Of a DNA stretch of 20,980 nucleotides, positions 12,754 to 20,980 are shown piece after piece. Origin of the DNA: an uncultured Ruminococcus sp. (lineage in GTDB: Bacteria > Bacillota > Clostridia > Oscillospirales > Acutalibacteraceae); the NCBI GenBank assembly GCA_902783065.1, contig CACZPV010000106.1:1-20980 (forward strand). The letters are read 5' to 3'. A program made the translations under genes and the position numbers. Position 1 is the first letter of the stretch, and the number at the start of each line of letters is the position of its first letter. The notes under the pieces are model-generated. The model saw only the letters and a program-made list of their open reading frames with translations, searched no databases and had not been told where the DNA came from.

Positions 12754-15249
12754 TCAAGCGGCTGGCTTTGAGGACTGCTGCTTACTGGTTTCAGAAGTCT
12801 GAACACTTGTTTCAGAGGTCTGAGCACTTGTTTCAGAAGTCTGCTGACTTGTTTCGGAAGTCTGAGCGCTTGCCTGTGACTGTTCACTGCTTGTTTCAGA
12901 TGTCTGGGAACTTGACTGTCCTCCGCTTGTTTCAGAAGTTTGCGGAGTTGCCTGTGAACCTGCCATCTGTGTTTCGTACTTATAATCACTAAGCTTTGCA
13001 GTTACGATATTTGCAAACAGATTTTCGTATTTCTCGTAACCTTTGTAATAATACGATGCATCTTTTGGAGATACACTGTCATTAGGAACAACTACTTCTT
13101 CTGTATCTACTGTACAGGTTCCGTCTTTAGTAAAGGTAATATTATTGAAGCGGCAGAAAGTCCAGTAAGTATAAGAAATAGTCTTGTCATCATAGTTCTT
13201 AACCTTTACAGTATTCTTGTAAATCAGGTAAAGCATATGATCGTGATCACCGGAAGCACTCCAGCTGTTCTTTGATTCTTTACCATCCTTGAGATTCAGA
13301 AGAACAAGACCCTGATATTCCATTTTTTCAAGCGATTCGCCCTCACTTGTTATGCCGGATTTAATTGTATCCTCGCTTTCTGCCTTCATGGTTTTAAGAA
13401 TATCCTCTGAAATTTCGGAAATCTTAGTAACGTAAGATGGAAGCTCTGTGACTGTATATTCCTTTTTGGCAGCAGACGGCTTCTTTTCGTAATTTTTCTC
13501 ACAGTAATCTGTAAGATCATATCCATATGGAGCAGTTACGGTTACAACAACCTTGTCACCGACTTTCAGACCTTCTTCTTTGTCCAGAGAATAGCGCAGG
13601 TCATAGCCGCTGTTATTTTCAACAGAAGCGGTTCCGTTCGGAGAAACGCCCTCAAATTTTACTTCGACATTCGCAAACGGATCAAAGCTTTCCATATCGC
13701 CAAGTCCCTCTACAGTAAAATCTCTGGATGTTGTCATAGGAACAGCACCGATATTTGCAGCACAATATTGTGCAAGATCATCTCCATAAGGAGAAGATAC
13801 CGATACGTGGAGTTTATCACCGTTTTTAAGACCTTCTGTCTTGTCAAATTCATAGGAAAGTGTATATTTTGCTGTATAATCAGGTTTACCGTTGCCGTTA
13901 TATCCCGAATAGGTAATCTGGAATCCATCGAAAGGATCAAAAGAAGAAATTTCCTCAAGCTCTGAAACGCTATATTCTGTTTCAGCATCATTAACTTCTA
14001 CTTTAATGTACTTTTCAAGATATTCCTTTGTGCTTCCAAGATTCCACGACAATTTGATTGTATCCCCATTTTTAAGCTTTTCGGTTTTATCAAACTCATA
14101 TGAATACTTTACACTATGAAGTACAACATCAGCCGGATCGGAGTAATAGCTGAGATAAGAACCAATTTCACTCGGATCACCTGAAGTGAATTTCAGTTTA
14201 CCTTCCCAGTCTGCTCTGAACTTGTCAGTGTCAAAGCTTGTGGATACTGTGCCGTAACCGTTATAGCCTTCATATTCTACCTTTACATAATCAGAAAGAT
14301 TAATTTTCGGTGTTGCGTTAAGAACAATAATCAGTATAATAATACCAATCAGGAGAACACCGCCCACACCGGCTATAATGCCGATTACTTTTTTGTCGAG
14401 AGGTTTCTTGACTGCCGGAGCTGCTGCAGGAACAGCTGCCGGTGCAGGAACTGTTGTTGCGGCAGGAGCGGTTGTCGGTGCAGGAATCGGTATTGTATCA
14501 GATTCTGCGCCTTTAACCGGATCCGATTTCTCCTGAGGCTGAGCAGATGATGAAACACTTGCTTCACCAACTTTATTGCCGCATTTCGAACAGAATTTAG
14601 CACCCGGTTTCAGCACATTGCCGCAGGCACATATAGTTTCGTTTTTATCAGAAGCTGGCTGTTTATTTTCTTCTGTTGAAGAATCAGAAGATTTTTCTTC
14701 ACTTTTTACTTCTGTATCTCCAACTTTGCTGCCGCATTTCGGACAGAACTTAGCACCTGGTTTCAGCACATTGCCACAGGCACAGGTTATCCCTGCCTCT
14801 GCCTGAGCAGGAGCATTTTCCGCAGGGCTATCAGTTTTTTCAGGTTTATTATCTTTTTCACTCTGCGCTGCCTGTTCTGATTTTGATTCCTCAGCAGGTG
14901 CATCTGCCTTTCCGCCGCATACCGGGCAGAATTTTGCCGCAGCTTTAATTTTGCTGCCGCATTTTGGGCAGTTTTTTTCATCTTTTGACTGCTGCGGTTC
15001 TGTTTTTTCGGGTTCAGCTGCCTTCGGTTCGGGCGGATCAATCTTAGCTCCGCAGGACGGGCAGAATTTCACACCTGGTTTGATTTCGGCATGACATTTC
15101 TGGCAAGTCATAACAGAATTATCCTGTGAAGCAGGAGCAGTCTGTGTACTTTGAGCAGATGAGTCCTGATCAATTCCCATAGGTGCGCCGCATTTACTGC
15201 AGACAAAGCTGCCCAAAGGGTTATTTTCGCCGCATTTTTTACAAATCAC
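12754..15249 (-). CDS. Membrane protein with five zinc ribbons and repeated extracellular domains
   Basis: 831 residues starting at GTG (15249), with AAGGAGG nine bases upstream. Five zinc ribbons occupy about residues 3-235, each a pair of CxxC or CxC knuckles (CKKC/CSKC, CQKC/CPSC, CPKC/CPVC, CAC/CPKC, CAC/CSKC), separated by Ser/Glu/Lys-rich linkers. A Pro/Ala-rich stretch leads to one membrane helix at about 286-312 (VIGIIAGVGGVLLIGIIIL). Outside are at least three related units with YEGYNG, YEFDKTE-LKNGD and SPYG-DL--YC patterns, and finally a Ser/Thr/Gln tail of TSET repeats. Zinc-ribbon-TM-exodomain proteins such as TcaA have this plan, but the exodomains here were not recognised. A sensing or scaffold role at the envelope is inferred. 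Confidence 0.85.
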   Translation of the reverse strand: MICKKCGENNPLGSFVCSKCGAPMGIDQDSSAQSTQTAPASQDNSVMTCQKCHAEIKPGVKFCPSCGAKIDPPEPKAAEPEKTEPQQSKDEKNCPKCGSKIKAAAKFCPVCGGKADAPAEESKSEQAAQSEKDNKPEKTDSPAENAPAQAEAGITCACGNVLKPGAKFCPKCGSKVGDTEVKSEEKSSDSSTEENKQPASDKNETICACGNVLKPGAKFCSKCGNKVGEASVSSSAQPQEKSDPVKGAESDTIPIPAPTTAPAATTVPAPAAVPAAAPAVKKPLDKKVIGIIAGVGGVLLIGIIILIIVLNATPKINLSDYVKVEYEGYNGYGTVSTSFDTDKFRADWEGKLKFTSGDPSEIGSYLSYYSDPADVVLHSVKYSYEFDKTEKLKNGDTIKLSWNLGSTKEYLEKYIKVEVNDAETEYSVSELEEISSFDPFDGFQITYSGYNGNGKPDYTAKYTLSYEFDKTEGLKNGDKLHVSVSSPYGDDLAQYCAANIGAVPMTTSRDFTVEGLGDMESFDPFANVEVKFEGVSPNGTASVENNSGYDLRYSLDKEEGLKVGDKVVVTVTAPYGYDLTDYCEKNYEKKPSAAKKEYTVTELPSYVTKISEISEDILKTMKAESEDTIKSGITSEGESLEKMEYQGLVLLNLKDGKESKNSWSASGDHDHMLYLIYKNTVKVKNYDDKTISYTYWTFCRFNNITFTKDGTCTVDTEEVVVPNDSVSPKDASYYYKGYEKYENLFANIVTAKLSDYKYETQMAGSQATPQTSETSGGQSSSQTSETSSEQSQASAQTSETSQQTSETSAQTSETSVQTSETSKQQSSKPAA

Positions 15250-15488
15250 AATGATATCCTCCTTGAATATATTCTGTCATACAGCAGATTATCGGCATAC
15301 ATTAAGCAGCTGAAACTGTCTGTTTTAAAGTGCATCGGCACAACCGGATTTTATCAGCTTTTTTTCATTTACCATTATTGAGATCAGAAGAAAGACTTAA
15401 AAGCTTTAAAAGAGATATTTCCGGATAACATGCAGTCAGTTCAAGCCAATAGTGTTAATAATAAAAATCTGCTTGATACGACAGTGTT

Positions 15489-15530
15489 TGTTCCGATAAA
15501 CATGCAGAATGTGCAGCAATGCTCGGAACA
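15489..15530 (-). promoter_or_regulatory. Hairpin near the 5' end of the five-zinc-ribbon transcript
   Basis: TGTTCCGA (15489-15496) and TCGGAACA (15523-15530) pair perfectly. With a start near 15541 the hairpin would lie about 10 nt from the 5' end of a leader of about 290 nt. Confidence 0.4.
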
Positions 15531-15547
15531 TCGGATTTCTGTATACT

Positions 15548-15576
15548 ATTATATATATAAAAAATCCTGTAGTCAA
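15548..15576 (-). promoter_or_regulatory. Promoter of the five-zinc-ribbon gene
   Basis: On the minus strand TTGACT (15571-15576), 17 bp, TATAAT (15548-15553). The implied leader is about 290 nt. Confidence 0.6.
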
Positions 15577-15947
15577 CCAATAATCCCTTTTTTTGGCTAA
15601 TTTGTTTTTTTCCGGTCGTATTCTGACGAATTTTTAGTTCATTAAATTGGAATTACAACCAAAAGTCGTCCATGTATTCCCCTTCTCAGTGGGAAGTGGA
15701 CAGGGGATAGACGTAAGTGTAAAATTATAGTTGGCAGCGGTACATAACATCTGTGGGAAACGAAAAAATTCACATTCAGGCTCCGGCGGCTCGCCAGGAT
15801 GGACCTAAGGCTCTTTTTTTATTTGAATAGTGAGATTGTTTGTGGTAAAATAGTAGTATGTAGTATCGAGCAGGCTATTGTAAAATATTTTATTTATAAC
15901 CCATAAAAAATTCTTTTTACGTTTTACTATCAGCTAAAATTACTCCG
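15577..15947. other. Intergenic stretch between divergent genes
   Basis: No gene is seen. It holds a GC-rich patch near 15778-15810 (CTCCGGCGGCTCGCC), followed by CTTTTTTT, and the promoter at 15823-15851. The rest is AT-rich without recognisable structure. Confidence 0.5.
15823..15851 (+). promoter_or_regulatory. Promoter reading toward the zinc-ribbon/CAP genes
   Basis: TTGAAT (15823-15828), 17 bp, TAAAAT (15846-15851). A transcript from about 15858 would cross R2 copy 2 before the ATG at 16143. Confidence 0.5.
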
Positions 15948-16113
15948 TTATCCGATTGTAAAAAGGCGGTACAACCCCCGCCCTAAAAATCAAAAAGTAG
16001 TCGTTTTCGACGCTTAAGCAAAGAAAATGGCGGATTATAGCGGAGAAAAATTGTGAAACACATGATATAAAAAACGCATAGGTAAAGGAATTTCAGACTT
16101 TTACAATAACTAA
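15948..16113 (+). repeat. R2 repeat copy 2 (about 166 bp)
   Basis: TTATCCGATTGTAAAAAGGC at the left and CTTTTACAATAACTAA at the right are inverted ends. The interior matches copy 1 (GGCGGATTATAGCGGAGAA, ACATGATATAAAAAACGCAT), but the long GC hairpin is reduced to GGCGG/CCGCC. The right end lies 29 bp before the ATG at 16143, as for copy 1 before pnuC. Confidence 0.8.
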
Positions 16114-16142
16114 AAATCACTCGGTACAAAGGAGGTTTCGCT

Positions 16143-17513
16143 ATGACCAAATTCCGTACTGTTTGCAGCAAGTGTAACAAAAAAATCATACTTGAGGCTG
16201 ATGAATCCGAGAACCCCGGCTTCTGTCCGTTCTGCGCCGGAGCAGTTATCTATAATAACCCTCAGAGCAGCGTCAAGTTTACAGCACCTGCCGAAAATGC
16301 TGTTATGAAAAATGTTACTTTTTCGACTTCTGACGGGCAGCCATGCTGTCTTGGCAGAATACCCGGCAATTATACTCCATCCGGAAGGATCGAGCCTTAC
16401 ACCGAAAATCCCGATTCTCCACTACTCGTCTGGGCTGCTGCTGCTGATCCTTCGGGCAGAAAAATATTCTGCCGTCCGATGAAATGCTTTTTCTTCCCGA
16501 AGGCTGCAATTAACGAAGAAAACCGCTTTCTTGATCTTCAGGAATACCTTGAAAGCAATGCTGTAAGTTTGCTTGGCACGGATAATATCCGCCTTGTCAA
16601 AAATTTTCAGCTTTCCGAGATTAATCAGCAAAAGCTTCGTGCCGACATTGATGAAGATATTAAAAATGTCGAATCTCAAAACAACGGAAATATGAACCAA
16701 ACTGTAATACAGTCCGTTTACGGCGGCGGAGGTGCAAAACTATATTGTGCACAAACCGACGGAAAAACAAAGTATCTGCTCCTGAATGCCTTTATTCACG
16801 GCATAGAATACGGAAGCTACAGTCCGATGTCACGACAGCTTCTCCAGAGAAGCATTGCTTCACAGCAAAAACTTCAGATGATGGGTTTCACACCACCGCC
16901 TAATCCTTATCAGAACCAGATCAACAATGCTTTTCTTCCTATTGACACAAATCCTCAGACATCCTTTGCCATGCACCGTACAGACGGACTTGACAATGCT
17001 TACATTTCATGGAAGATATCTTCATTTGCAGGCTTTATAACAGACAGAGAACCTTCCGAAAAAGAAATTTCTGATTTCTTTGAATTTATATCTTCAATAA
17101 AGCTGCACAGAAATGTAACTGACAAGATCGAACAGATACAGAAAAGATTTCTTGCCCATAAAATGGAAGAACAAAACATTGCCTACAATGCAGTGCAGCA
17201 AATGGCAAGGGATAATCAGAGAAGCTGGGAAAGACAGCGTGATACAATACAGTCACTCAACGAAACAAGAGATCGCATCAGTTCTGAAATGCACGAATCG
17301 GCAAATACTGATTTTGACCACCGTTCCAGACTTCAGCATGAATCCATGATGGGTGTTAACACCTACGGAACAACTGACGGCTCAACTGTTGAACATTCTG
17401 TAAACTATGACAGGGTATTTCAGTCGGACAGAGAGCCGGATATAACAATCGGTGTCAGCGGCTACTTCGGTGAAGCAGCAATCGACTGGACTGAACTGAA
17501 CAAGCTGAAATAA
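16143..17513 (+). CDS. Zinc-ribbon protein of unknown function
   Basis: 456 residues, with GGAGG at 16131-16135. An N-terminal zinc ribbon uses Cys8, Cys11, Cys28 and Cys31 (VCSKCNKKI then FCPFCAG). The rest was not recognised. It has no signal peptide or membrane helix, a glycine patch (YGGGGAKLY) near the middle, a Gln-rich region, and a long polar, probably coiled-coil segment around residues 320-395 (KIEQIQKRFLAHKMEEQN and RQRDTIQSLNETRDRISSEM). The tail ends in GVSGYFGEAAIDWTELNKLK. It is probably cytoplasmic. It lies 119 bp before the CAP-domain gene without an obvious terminator, so the two may be transcribed together. A link to the zinc-ribbon membrane proteins nearby is possible but unproven. 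Confidence 0.75.
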   Translation: MTKFRTVCSKCNKKIILEADESENPGFCPFCAGAVIYNNPQSSVKFTAPAENAVMKNVTFSTSDGQPCCLGRIPGNYTPSGRIEPYTENPDSPLLVWAAAADPSGRKIFCRPMKCFFFPKAAINEENRFLDLQEYLESNAVSLLGTDNIRLVKNFQLSEINQQKLRADIDEDIKNVESQNNGNMNQTVIQSVYGGGGAKLYCAQTDGKTKYLLLNAFIHGIEYGSYSPMSRQLLQRSIASQQKLQMMGFTPPPNPYQNQINNAFLPIDTNPQTSFAMHRTDGLDNAYISWKISSFAGFITDREPSEKEISDFFEFISSIKLHRNVTDKIEQIQKRFLAHKMEEQNIAYNAVQQMARDNQRSWERQRDTIQSLNETRDRISSEMHESANTDFDHRSRLQHESMMGVNTYGTTDGSTVEHSVNYDRVFQSDREPDITIGVSGYFGEAAIDWTELNKLK

Positions 17514-17632
17514 TACCTGAATCCATGATACTCTATATTGAGGAGCAAAATCGAGAAACTATCGCATTTCGCTCCGACATACTGCCGCTGAATTTAAAAA
17601 CGAATAAACAGATTATACGAGGAGGTATTAAA

Positions 17633-19579
17633 ATGAAAAAAACATTTTCTGTTTCAATATTTGTCATAGCATTGATAGCTGCTGTTTTTTTTGTTAATAA
17701 CAGAAATGATATTGCATTAAAAGTCAATGCTGTGGAAAACAATACAACCGTTACCGTAGAAGTAAAAGGATCGTACTACGCTAATATACAGAATGCACTC
17801 GACAGAATAAACGAGATCAGGTATGAGGCATGCAGTGAGGGCATCGAGAATCCTTCTGATCCCTCAACAAAACTTACACTGAAAGATTATCACCCTATAA
17901 AATGGTCATCTGAACTCGAAAAGGTAGCAAGGCTGAGAGCAGCTGAATCGATTTTGCGAATCTCTCATACCCGTCCGAATGATCAGTTATGCTGGTCCGC
18001 ATTGGCAGAAAGCACATACGGCGGAAACGGAGAAGTTCTTGCCTGGAATTTTTCAAAAAACCTTGTAGAGGGCATTAACCAGTTTTATGCAGAAAAATAT
18101 GACTGGGTCAATCATACCGGAAATGTAACAGGTCATTATACGCAGATGATTGATCCAGATAACAATTACGTTGGAATGGGCGGCTTTTATTCGGAAGAAT
18201 GTGGGGTTTACAGTTCGTGTACCTGCGGAAGATTTTCAAACACCACACTCCCTCTTGATGAAACAAGAGGAACTGCTGTCAAAGACTGTACTGTGCCAAT
18301 TGAAATATCGGCAAAATATCTTTCTGATCCAATATTGGATGGCGAAGCCGTCAGTATAAATGTGGGAGAAAATACAAATTATAAATTGTGGGCTACAACA
18401 AATATTGATAATGCATATGGAAATATATTATATAATAATAGTAATGTAAAATGGACCTCGTCAGACAATAGTATTCTTACTGTAAACAGCGGAAAGATTA
18501 CCGGAAAAAAGGGCGGCAGTGCAATTGTCACAGCAGTCGATCCCACCGGAAAAAAAGCATCCGTCAGAATAAACGTCATCAGAAATGCTTCATCCGTATC
18601 AATAGACCAGAGCAATGTTGAACTTGAAAAAGGCAAAAGCATCTTACTAAAGGGTACTGTACTGCCGGAGGATACAACCAACAAAACACTGACTTGGACA
18701 AGCTCAGAAAAAAAAGTAGAATCAGTTTACGCAGGTAAAATCACCGCTGTGGGTATCGGAACTGCAAATGTGACATGTAAGACTCATAACGGTAAAACAG
18801 CAAGCTGCAAGATTACCGTATTCTGTTATCCGGAGCAGATCAAGCTTAATAATACCACTGTTTCACTTGGTATAGGAGAAAGTTATCAGCTGAATGCTGA
18901 AGCCTTGCCTTCAAATGCAAGAAACAGGGCAGTATCATGGCGTACGTCTGATTCCAGAATACTCAGAGTTACCCAGTCCGGTAAGGTATCATCTGTCGGA
19001 AAAGGTACTGCATGGATTACCGCAAGAACCGCAAATGGTATAGAACGCTCGTGTAAAATTACCGTCAAAAATGCACCATCAAAGGTTGACCTGACAAAAG
19101 GTATTTTAACTATCGGCGTAGGCGAAAAATTCAGTATCGGTTCAACTGTTAATAACGGTGCCGCATCTTCTGTACGCAAATACCGTACCAGCAACAGTTC
19201 TGTGGTAAAAATGACCAGAACAGACTGGAAGGGTGAATTTGTAGGAGTTAAACCCGGTGTGGCTTACGTAACAGTACGCACCTACAACGGTATAGAAAAA
19301 GCATGTAAAGTTACCGTAAAATCTGCTCCGGGCAAGGTAAATGTTAGCAGAAAAACAATTACACTCAGGATCGGTCAGACAGCTTCTCTGAATGCTTATA
19401 TAGACAGTAATGCAGGATGTGCATCGAGAACTTTCCGTTCCAGCAACAGCAAAATTGTTAAAATGACAAAAACAAATTGGAGCGGCAGCTTTAAAGCTAT
19501 GAAACTCGGTATAGCATGGGTAACAGTTCGCACATATAACGGAAAGGAAGCCAGCTGCAAGATAATTGTAACTAAATAA
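17633..19579 (+). CDS. Secreted CAP-domain protein with five bacterial Ig-like (Big_2) domains
   Basis: 648 residues from the ATG at 17633, which follows GAGGAGG (17619-17625) and starts a signal peptide (MKKTFSVSIFVIALIAAVFF). An upstream in-frame ATG at 17525 lacks these signs. The CAP/SCP domain spans about residues 45-205: INEIRYEA, HTRPND, AESTYGG, VNHTGNVTGHYTQMI and VGMGGFYSEECGVYSSCTC. Five Big_2-type repeats follow to the C-terminus, each with a W/R-TS-x-S pattern and ending in CKITV-like strands. No sortase signal or surface-layer domain is seen, so it is probably secreted or wall-associated. CAP proteins have varied roles, and this one's function is not known. Confidence 0.88.
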   Translation: MKKTFSVSIFVIALIAAVFFVNNRNDIALKVNAVENNTTVTVEVKGSYYANIQNALDRINEIRYEACSEGIENPSDPSTKLTLKDYHPIKWSSELEKVARLRAAESILRISHTRPNDQLCWSALAESTYGGNGEVLAWNFSKNLVEGINQFYAEKYDWVNHTGNVTGHYTQMIDPDNNYVGMGGFYSEECGVYSSCTCGRFSNTTLPLDETRGTAVKDCTVPIEISAKYLSDPILDGEAVSINVGENTNYKLWATTNIDNAYGNILYNNSNVKWTSSDNSILTVNSGKITGKKGGSAIVTAVDPTGKKASVRINVIRNASSVSIDQSNVELEKGKSILLKGTVLPEDTTNKTLTWTSSEKKVESVYAGKITAVGIGTANVTCKTHNGKTASCKITVFCYPEQIKLNNTTVSLGIGESYQLNAEALPSNARNRAVSWRTSDSRILRVTQSGKVSSVGKGTAWITARTANGIERSCKITVKNAPSKVDLTKGILTIGVGEKFSIGSTVNNGAASSVRKYRTSNSSVVKMTRTDWKGEFVGVKPGVAYVTVRTYNGIEKACKVTVKSAPGKVNVSRKTITLRIGQTASLNAYIDSNAGCASRTFRSSNSKIVKMTKTNWSGSFKAMKLGIAWVTVRTYNGKEASCKIIVTK

Positions 19580-19650
19580 ACGATCTAAGACAATTTTCAT
19601 TATGACCAACACGGTTATAATTTTATCTGTCAAATACTTTTCCGAATCAA

Positions 19651-19684
19651 GAAAACGCTGATTAATTCAATAATCGGCGTTTTC
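19651..19684 (+). terminator. R1 copy 4, short form acting as terminator
   Basis: GAAAACGCTGATTA (19651-19664) pairs with TAATCGGCGTTTTC (19671-19684) around ATTCAA, 14 bp including one G-U. It is the R1 terminal sequence folded on itself with the interior missing. It lies 72 bp after the CAP gene stop. The remaining gap to 19817 is AT-rich with nothing recognisable. Confidence 0.6.
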
Positions 19685-19817
19685 TTAATATGCTGCATTA
19701 TAGTATTGTTTTTATACATTTTCTATATTATGTCGTATAAATTGGTGCATAATTGGTATATATGTATAAAAGTGGTTGGATTTGTACGAAATTGTTACCT
19801 TTTTTCAGATGAAAAGA

Positions 19818-19846
19818 TTGACAATAAATAAAAATAAATTTAAAAT
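19818..19846 (+). promoter_or_regulatory. Promoter of the YmdB-type gene
   Basis: TTGACA (19818-19823), 17 bp, TAAAAT (19841-19846). The start would be near 19853, about 53 nt before the ATG. Confidence 0.65.
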
Positions 19847-19905
19847 AAGTGTATATAGAATCTTTAATTTTTTGCTGACAATACAGACAGGATGATTATC
19901 GGAAT

Positions 19906-20676
19906 ATGAACATTTTAGCAATAGGCGATATTGTCGGATCGGTGGGATGCCGCTTTCTTCGGGACAAACTTCCTTCCCTTAAAAAGGCGGAAAAAATTGA
20001 TCTGGTAATCGCAAACGGTGAAAATTCCGCTGACGGAAACGGCATTACGCCAACTTCCGCCGATTTTTTATTTTCGAGCGGAGTGGATATTATTACAGGT
20101 GGCAATCATAGCTTCAGAAGACGGGAATGTTATTCTTATTACGAAAATTCTCCCTTTCTTCTCAGACCTGCAAACTTTCCTGAAAATACTACTCCCGGAA
20201 AAGGTTATGCCGTATATGATATGGGACGAATCCAGGTCGGAATCATAAATCTTATGGGTTGTATGTATCTTGAAAGCCTGGATGATCCGTTCCGTACAGC
20301 CGACAGACTTATCAGAGAATTGGGAACGAAAATAACAATTGTTGATTTTCACGCTGAAGCAACAGCAGAAAAAAGGGCACTCGGGTTTTATCTTGATGGT
20401 CGGGTTTCTGCGGTTTTCGGCACCCATACCCATGTCCAGACCGCTGACGAACAGATTCTTTCGAAAGGAACGGGATATATTACCGATGTTGGTATGACCG
20501 GAACACTGCAGTCAGTACTTGGTGTTAAATCTGAATTGGCAATCAGTAAATTCAGGGATAAAATGCCGGTGAGGTTTGATCTTGAGAACGGAAAATGCGG
20601 CATGGGGTGTATTTTATATGCTATCGATGAAAAAAGCGGTAAGACAGTAGATGTAAAGCGCTTTCATATTATATAA
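19906..20676 (+). CDS. ymdB: YmdB-family metallophosphoesterase
   Basis: 256 residues, the usual length. Metal-binding motifs of the TIGR00282 family are all present: GDIVG (Asp8), NGENSADGNG (Glu39/Asn40), GGNH (Asn67/His68), VDFHAEATAEK, and FGTHTHVQTADE, plus YITDVGMTG. The usual GNHTW reads GNHSF. In Bacillus subtilis YmdB is a cyclic-nucleotide phosphodiesterase affecting motility and biofilm decisions. The same activity here is inferred. The ribosome binding site is weak (AGGATG, about 15 bp upstream). It stands alone, not beside rny or recA-region genes. Confidence 0.93.
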   Translation: MNILAIGDIVGSVGCRFLRDKLPSLKKAEKIDLVIANGENSADGNGITPTSADFLFSSGVDIITGGNHSFRRRECYSYYENSPFLLRPANFPENTTPGKGYAVYDMGRIQVGIINLMGCMYLESLDDPFRTADRLIRELGTKITIVDFHAEATAEKRALGFYLDGRVSAVFGTHTHVQTADEQILSKGTGYITDVGMTGTLQSVLGVKSELAISKFRDKMPVRFDLENGKCGMGCILYAIDEKSGKTVDVKRFHII

Positions 20677-20709
20677 AATATACAAAAAATATTTTTTTCT
20701 CAAAAACTC

Positions 20710-20738
20710 TTGCATAATATCATCAAAATGTATATTAT
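20710..20738 (+). promoter_or_regulatory. Promoter downstream of ymdB
   Basis: TTGCAT (20710-20715), 17 bp, TATTAT (20733-20738). It would start a short transcript at about 20745 with hairpins TTCCGA/TCGGAA (20753-20769) and CCGGTCC/GGACCGG (20819-20825 with 20841-20847). Confidence 0.45.
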
Positions 20739-20775
20739 ATAGTTATACACATTTCCGATTTTATCGGAAGCTATT

Positions 20776-20907
20776 ATGACTAAACAGCAAAATGTAAAGA
20801 CGAAAATTCCGGATAAGTCCGGTCCTGACTTTTTATTTCGGGACCGGGGGGTATGTTTGTGCTTAGATTATGACATATGTCCGGAAATAATTTTTAGCCG
20901 ATTGTAA
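20776..20907 (+). CDS. Possible 43-codon small ORF
   Basis: ATG at 20776, preceded by GGAAG at a workable distance, ending at a TAA formed by the left end of R2 copy 3. The product begins MTKQQNVKTKIPDKSG and contains several Cys residues near its end. It resembles nothing I know. The CCGGTCC/GGACCGG hairpin lies inside it, so the stretch may be a noncoding RNA. Low confidence. Confidence 0.2.
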   Translation: MTKQQNVKTKIPDKSGPDFLFRDRGVCLCLDYDICPEIIFSRL

Positions 20908-20980
20908 AAAGGCGAGCGGTGTTTGTGCCGCCTGCGGCGGCACAAACACCGCTCCCGAAAGTCAAAAAGTATTTTTTTCA
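20894..20980 (+). repeat. R2 repeat copy 3, cut by the window edge
   Basis: TTAGCCGATTGTAAAAAGGC is followed by a strong hairpin (GGTGTTTGTGCCGCC, TGC, GGCGGCACAAACACC) and CTCCCGAAAGTCAAAAAGTA, closely matching copy 1. If complete it would extend about 100 bp past the window. Confidence 0.8.

Overview
The window looks like chromosomal DNA of a low-GC Gram-positive gut anaerobe of the Clostridia, most likely a Ruminococcus-type member of the Oscillospiraceae. The pointers are GGAGG ribosome binding sites, consensus sigma-A promoters with 17-18 bp spacers, an rplU-prp-rpmA operon encoding an N-terminally extended L27 (a Firmicutes trait), a CBM26-like starch-binding surface protein, and several zinc-ribbon membrane proteins. 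The taxonomy is inferred from gene style, not from a marker gene.

Layout. Positions 1-2041 (minus): a translationally coupled pair, a double zinc-ribbon membrane protein and a TPM-domain membrane protein that runs off the left edge. Positions 2057-3021: a noncoding region with divergent consensus promoters, a structured leader-like RNA ending in a terminator, and two repeat elements. Positions 3022-3713 (plus): a PnuC-family transporter broken by a one-base frameshift in a T7 tract. Positions 3852-5951 (minus): a large secreted protein with a CBM26-like domain and SEV repeats. Positions 6264-7287 (minus): L27, Prp and L21 with a leader and promoter.

Positions 7668-11215 (plus): a three-gene operon with two unrelated gamma-glutamyl ligases (GshA/GshF type and GCS2 type) flanking a class II glutamine amidotransferase. 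This is the best candidate for an undescribed pathway. It recalls the EgtA/EgtC half of ergothioneine synthesis, but no EgtB, EgtD or glutathione synthetase is visible. Positions 11279-12450: a truncated response-regulator receiver, repeats, and a tRNA-Arg(CCG). Positions 12754-15249 (minus): a five-zinc-ribbon membrane protein. Positions 16143-19579 (plus): a zinc-ribbon protein, then a secreted CAP plus five-Ig-domain protein. Positions 19906-20676: a YmdB-type phosphodiesterase. The right edge holds a possible small transcript and a third copy of a repeat.

Three families of short repeats are scattered between genes. R1 has a GCTGATTAAT palindrome, about 105-117 bp when full. R2 is about 165-190 bp, with ATTGTAAAA terminal inverted repeats. 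R3 has a CAGACGACTG core. R1 and R2 look like MITEs. Both complete R2 copies end about 30 bp before a start codon in the same orientation, and R1 copies lie at gene ends where they can fold as terminators.
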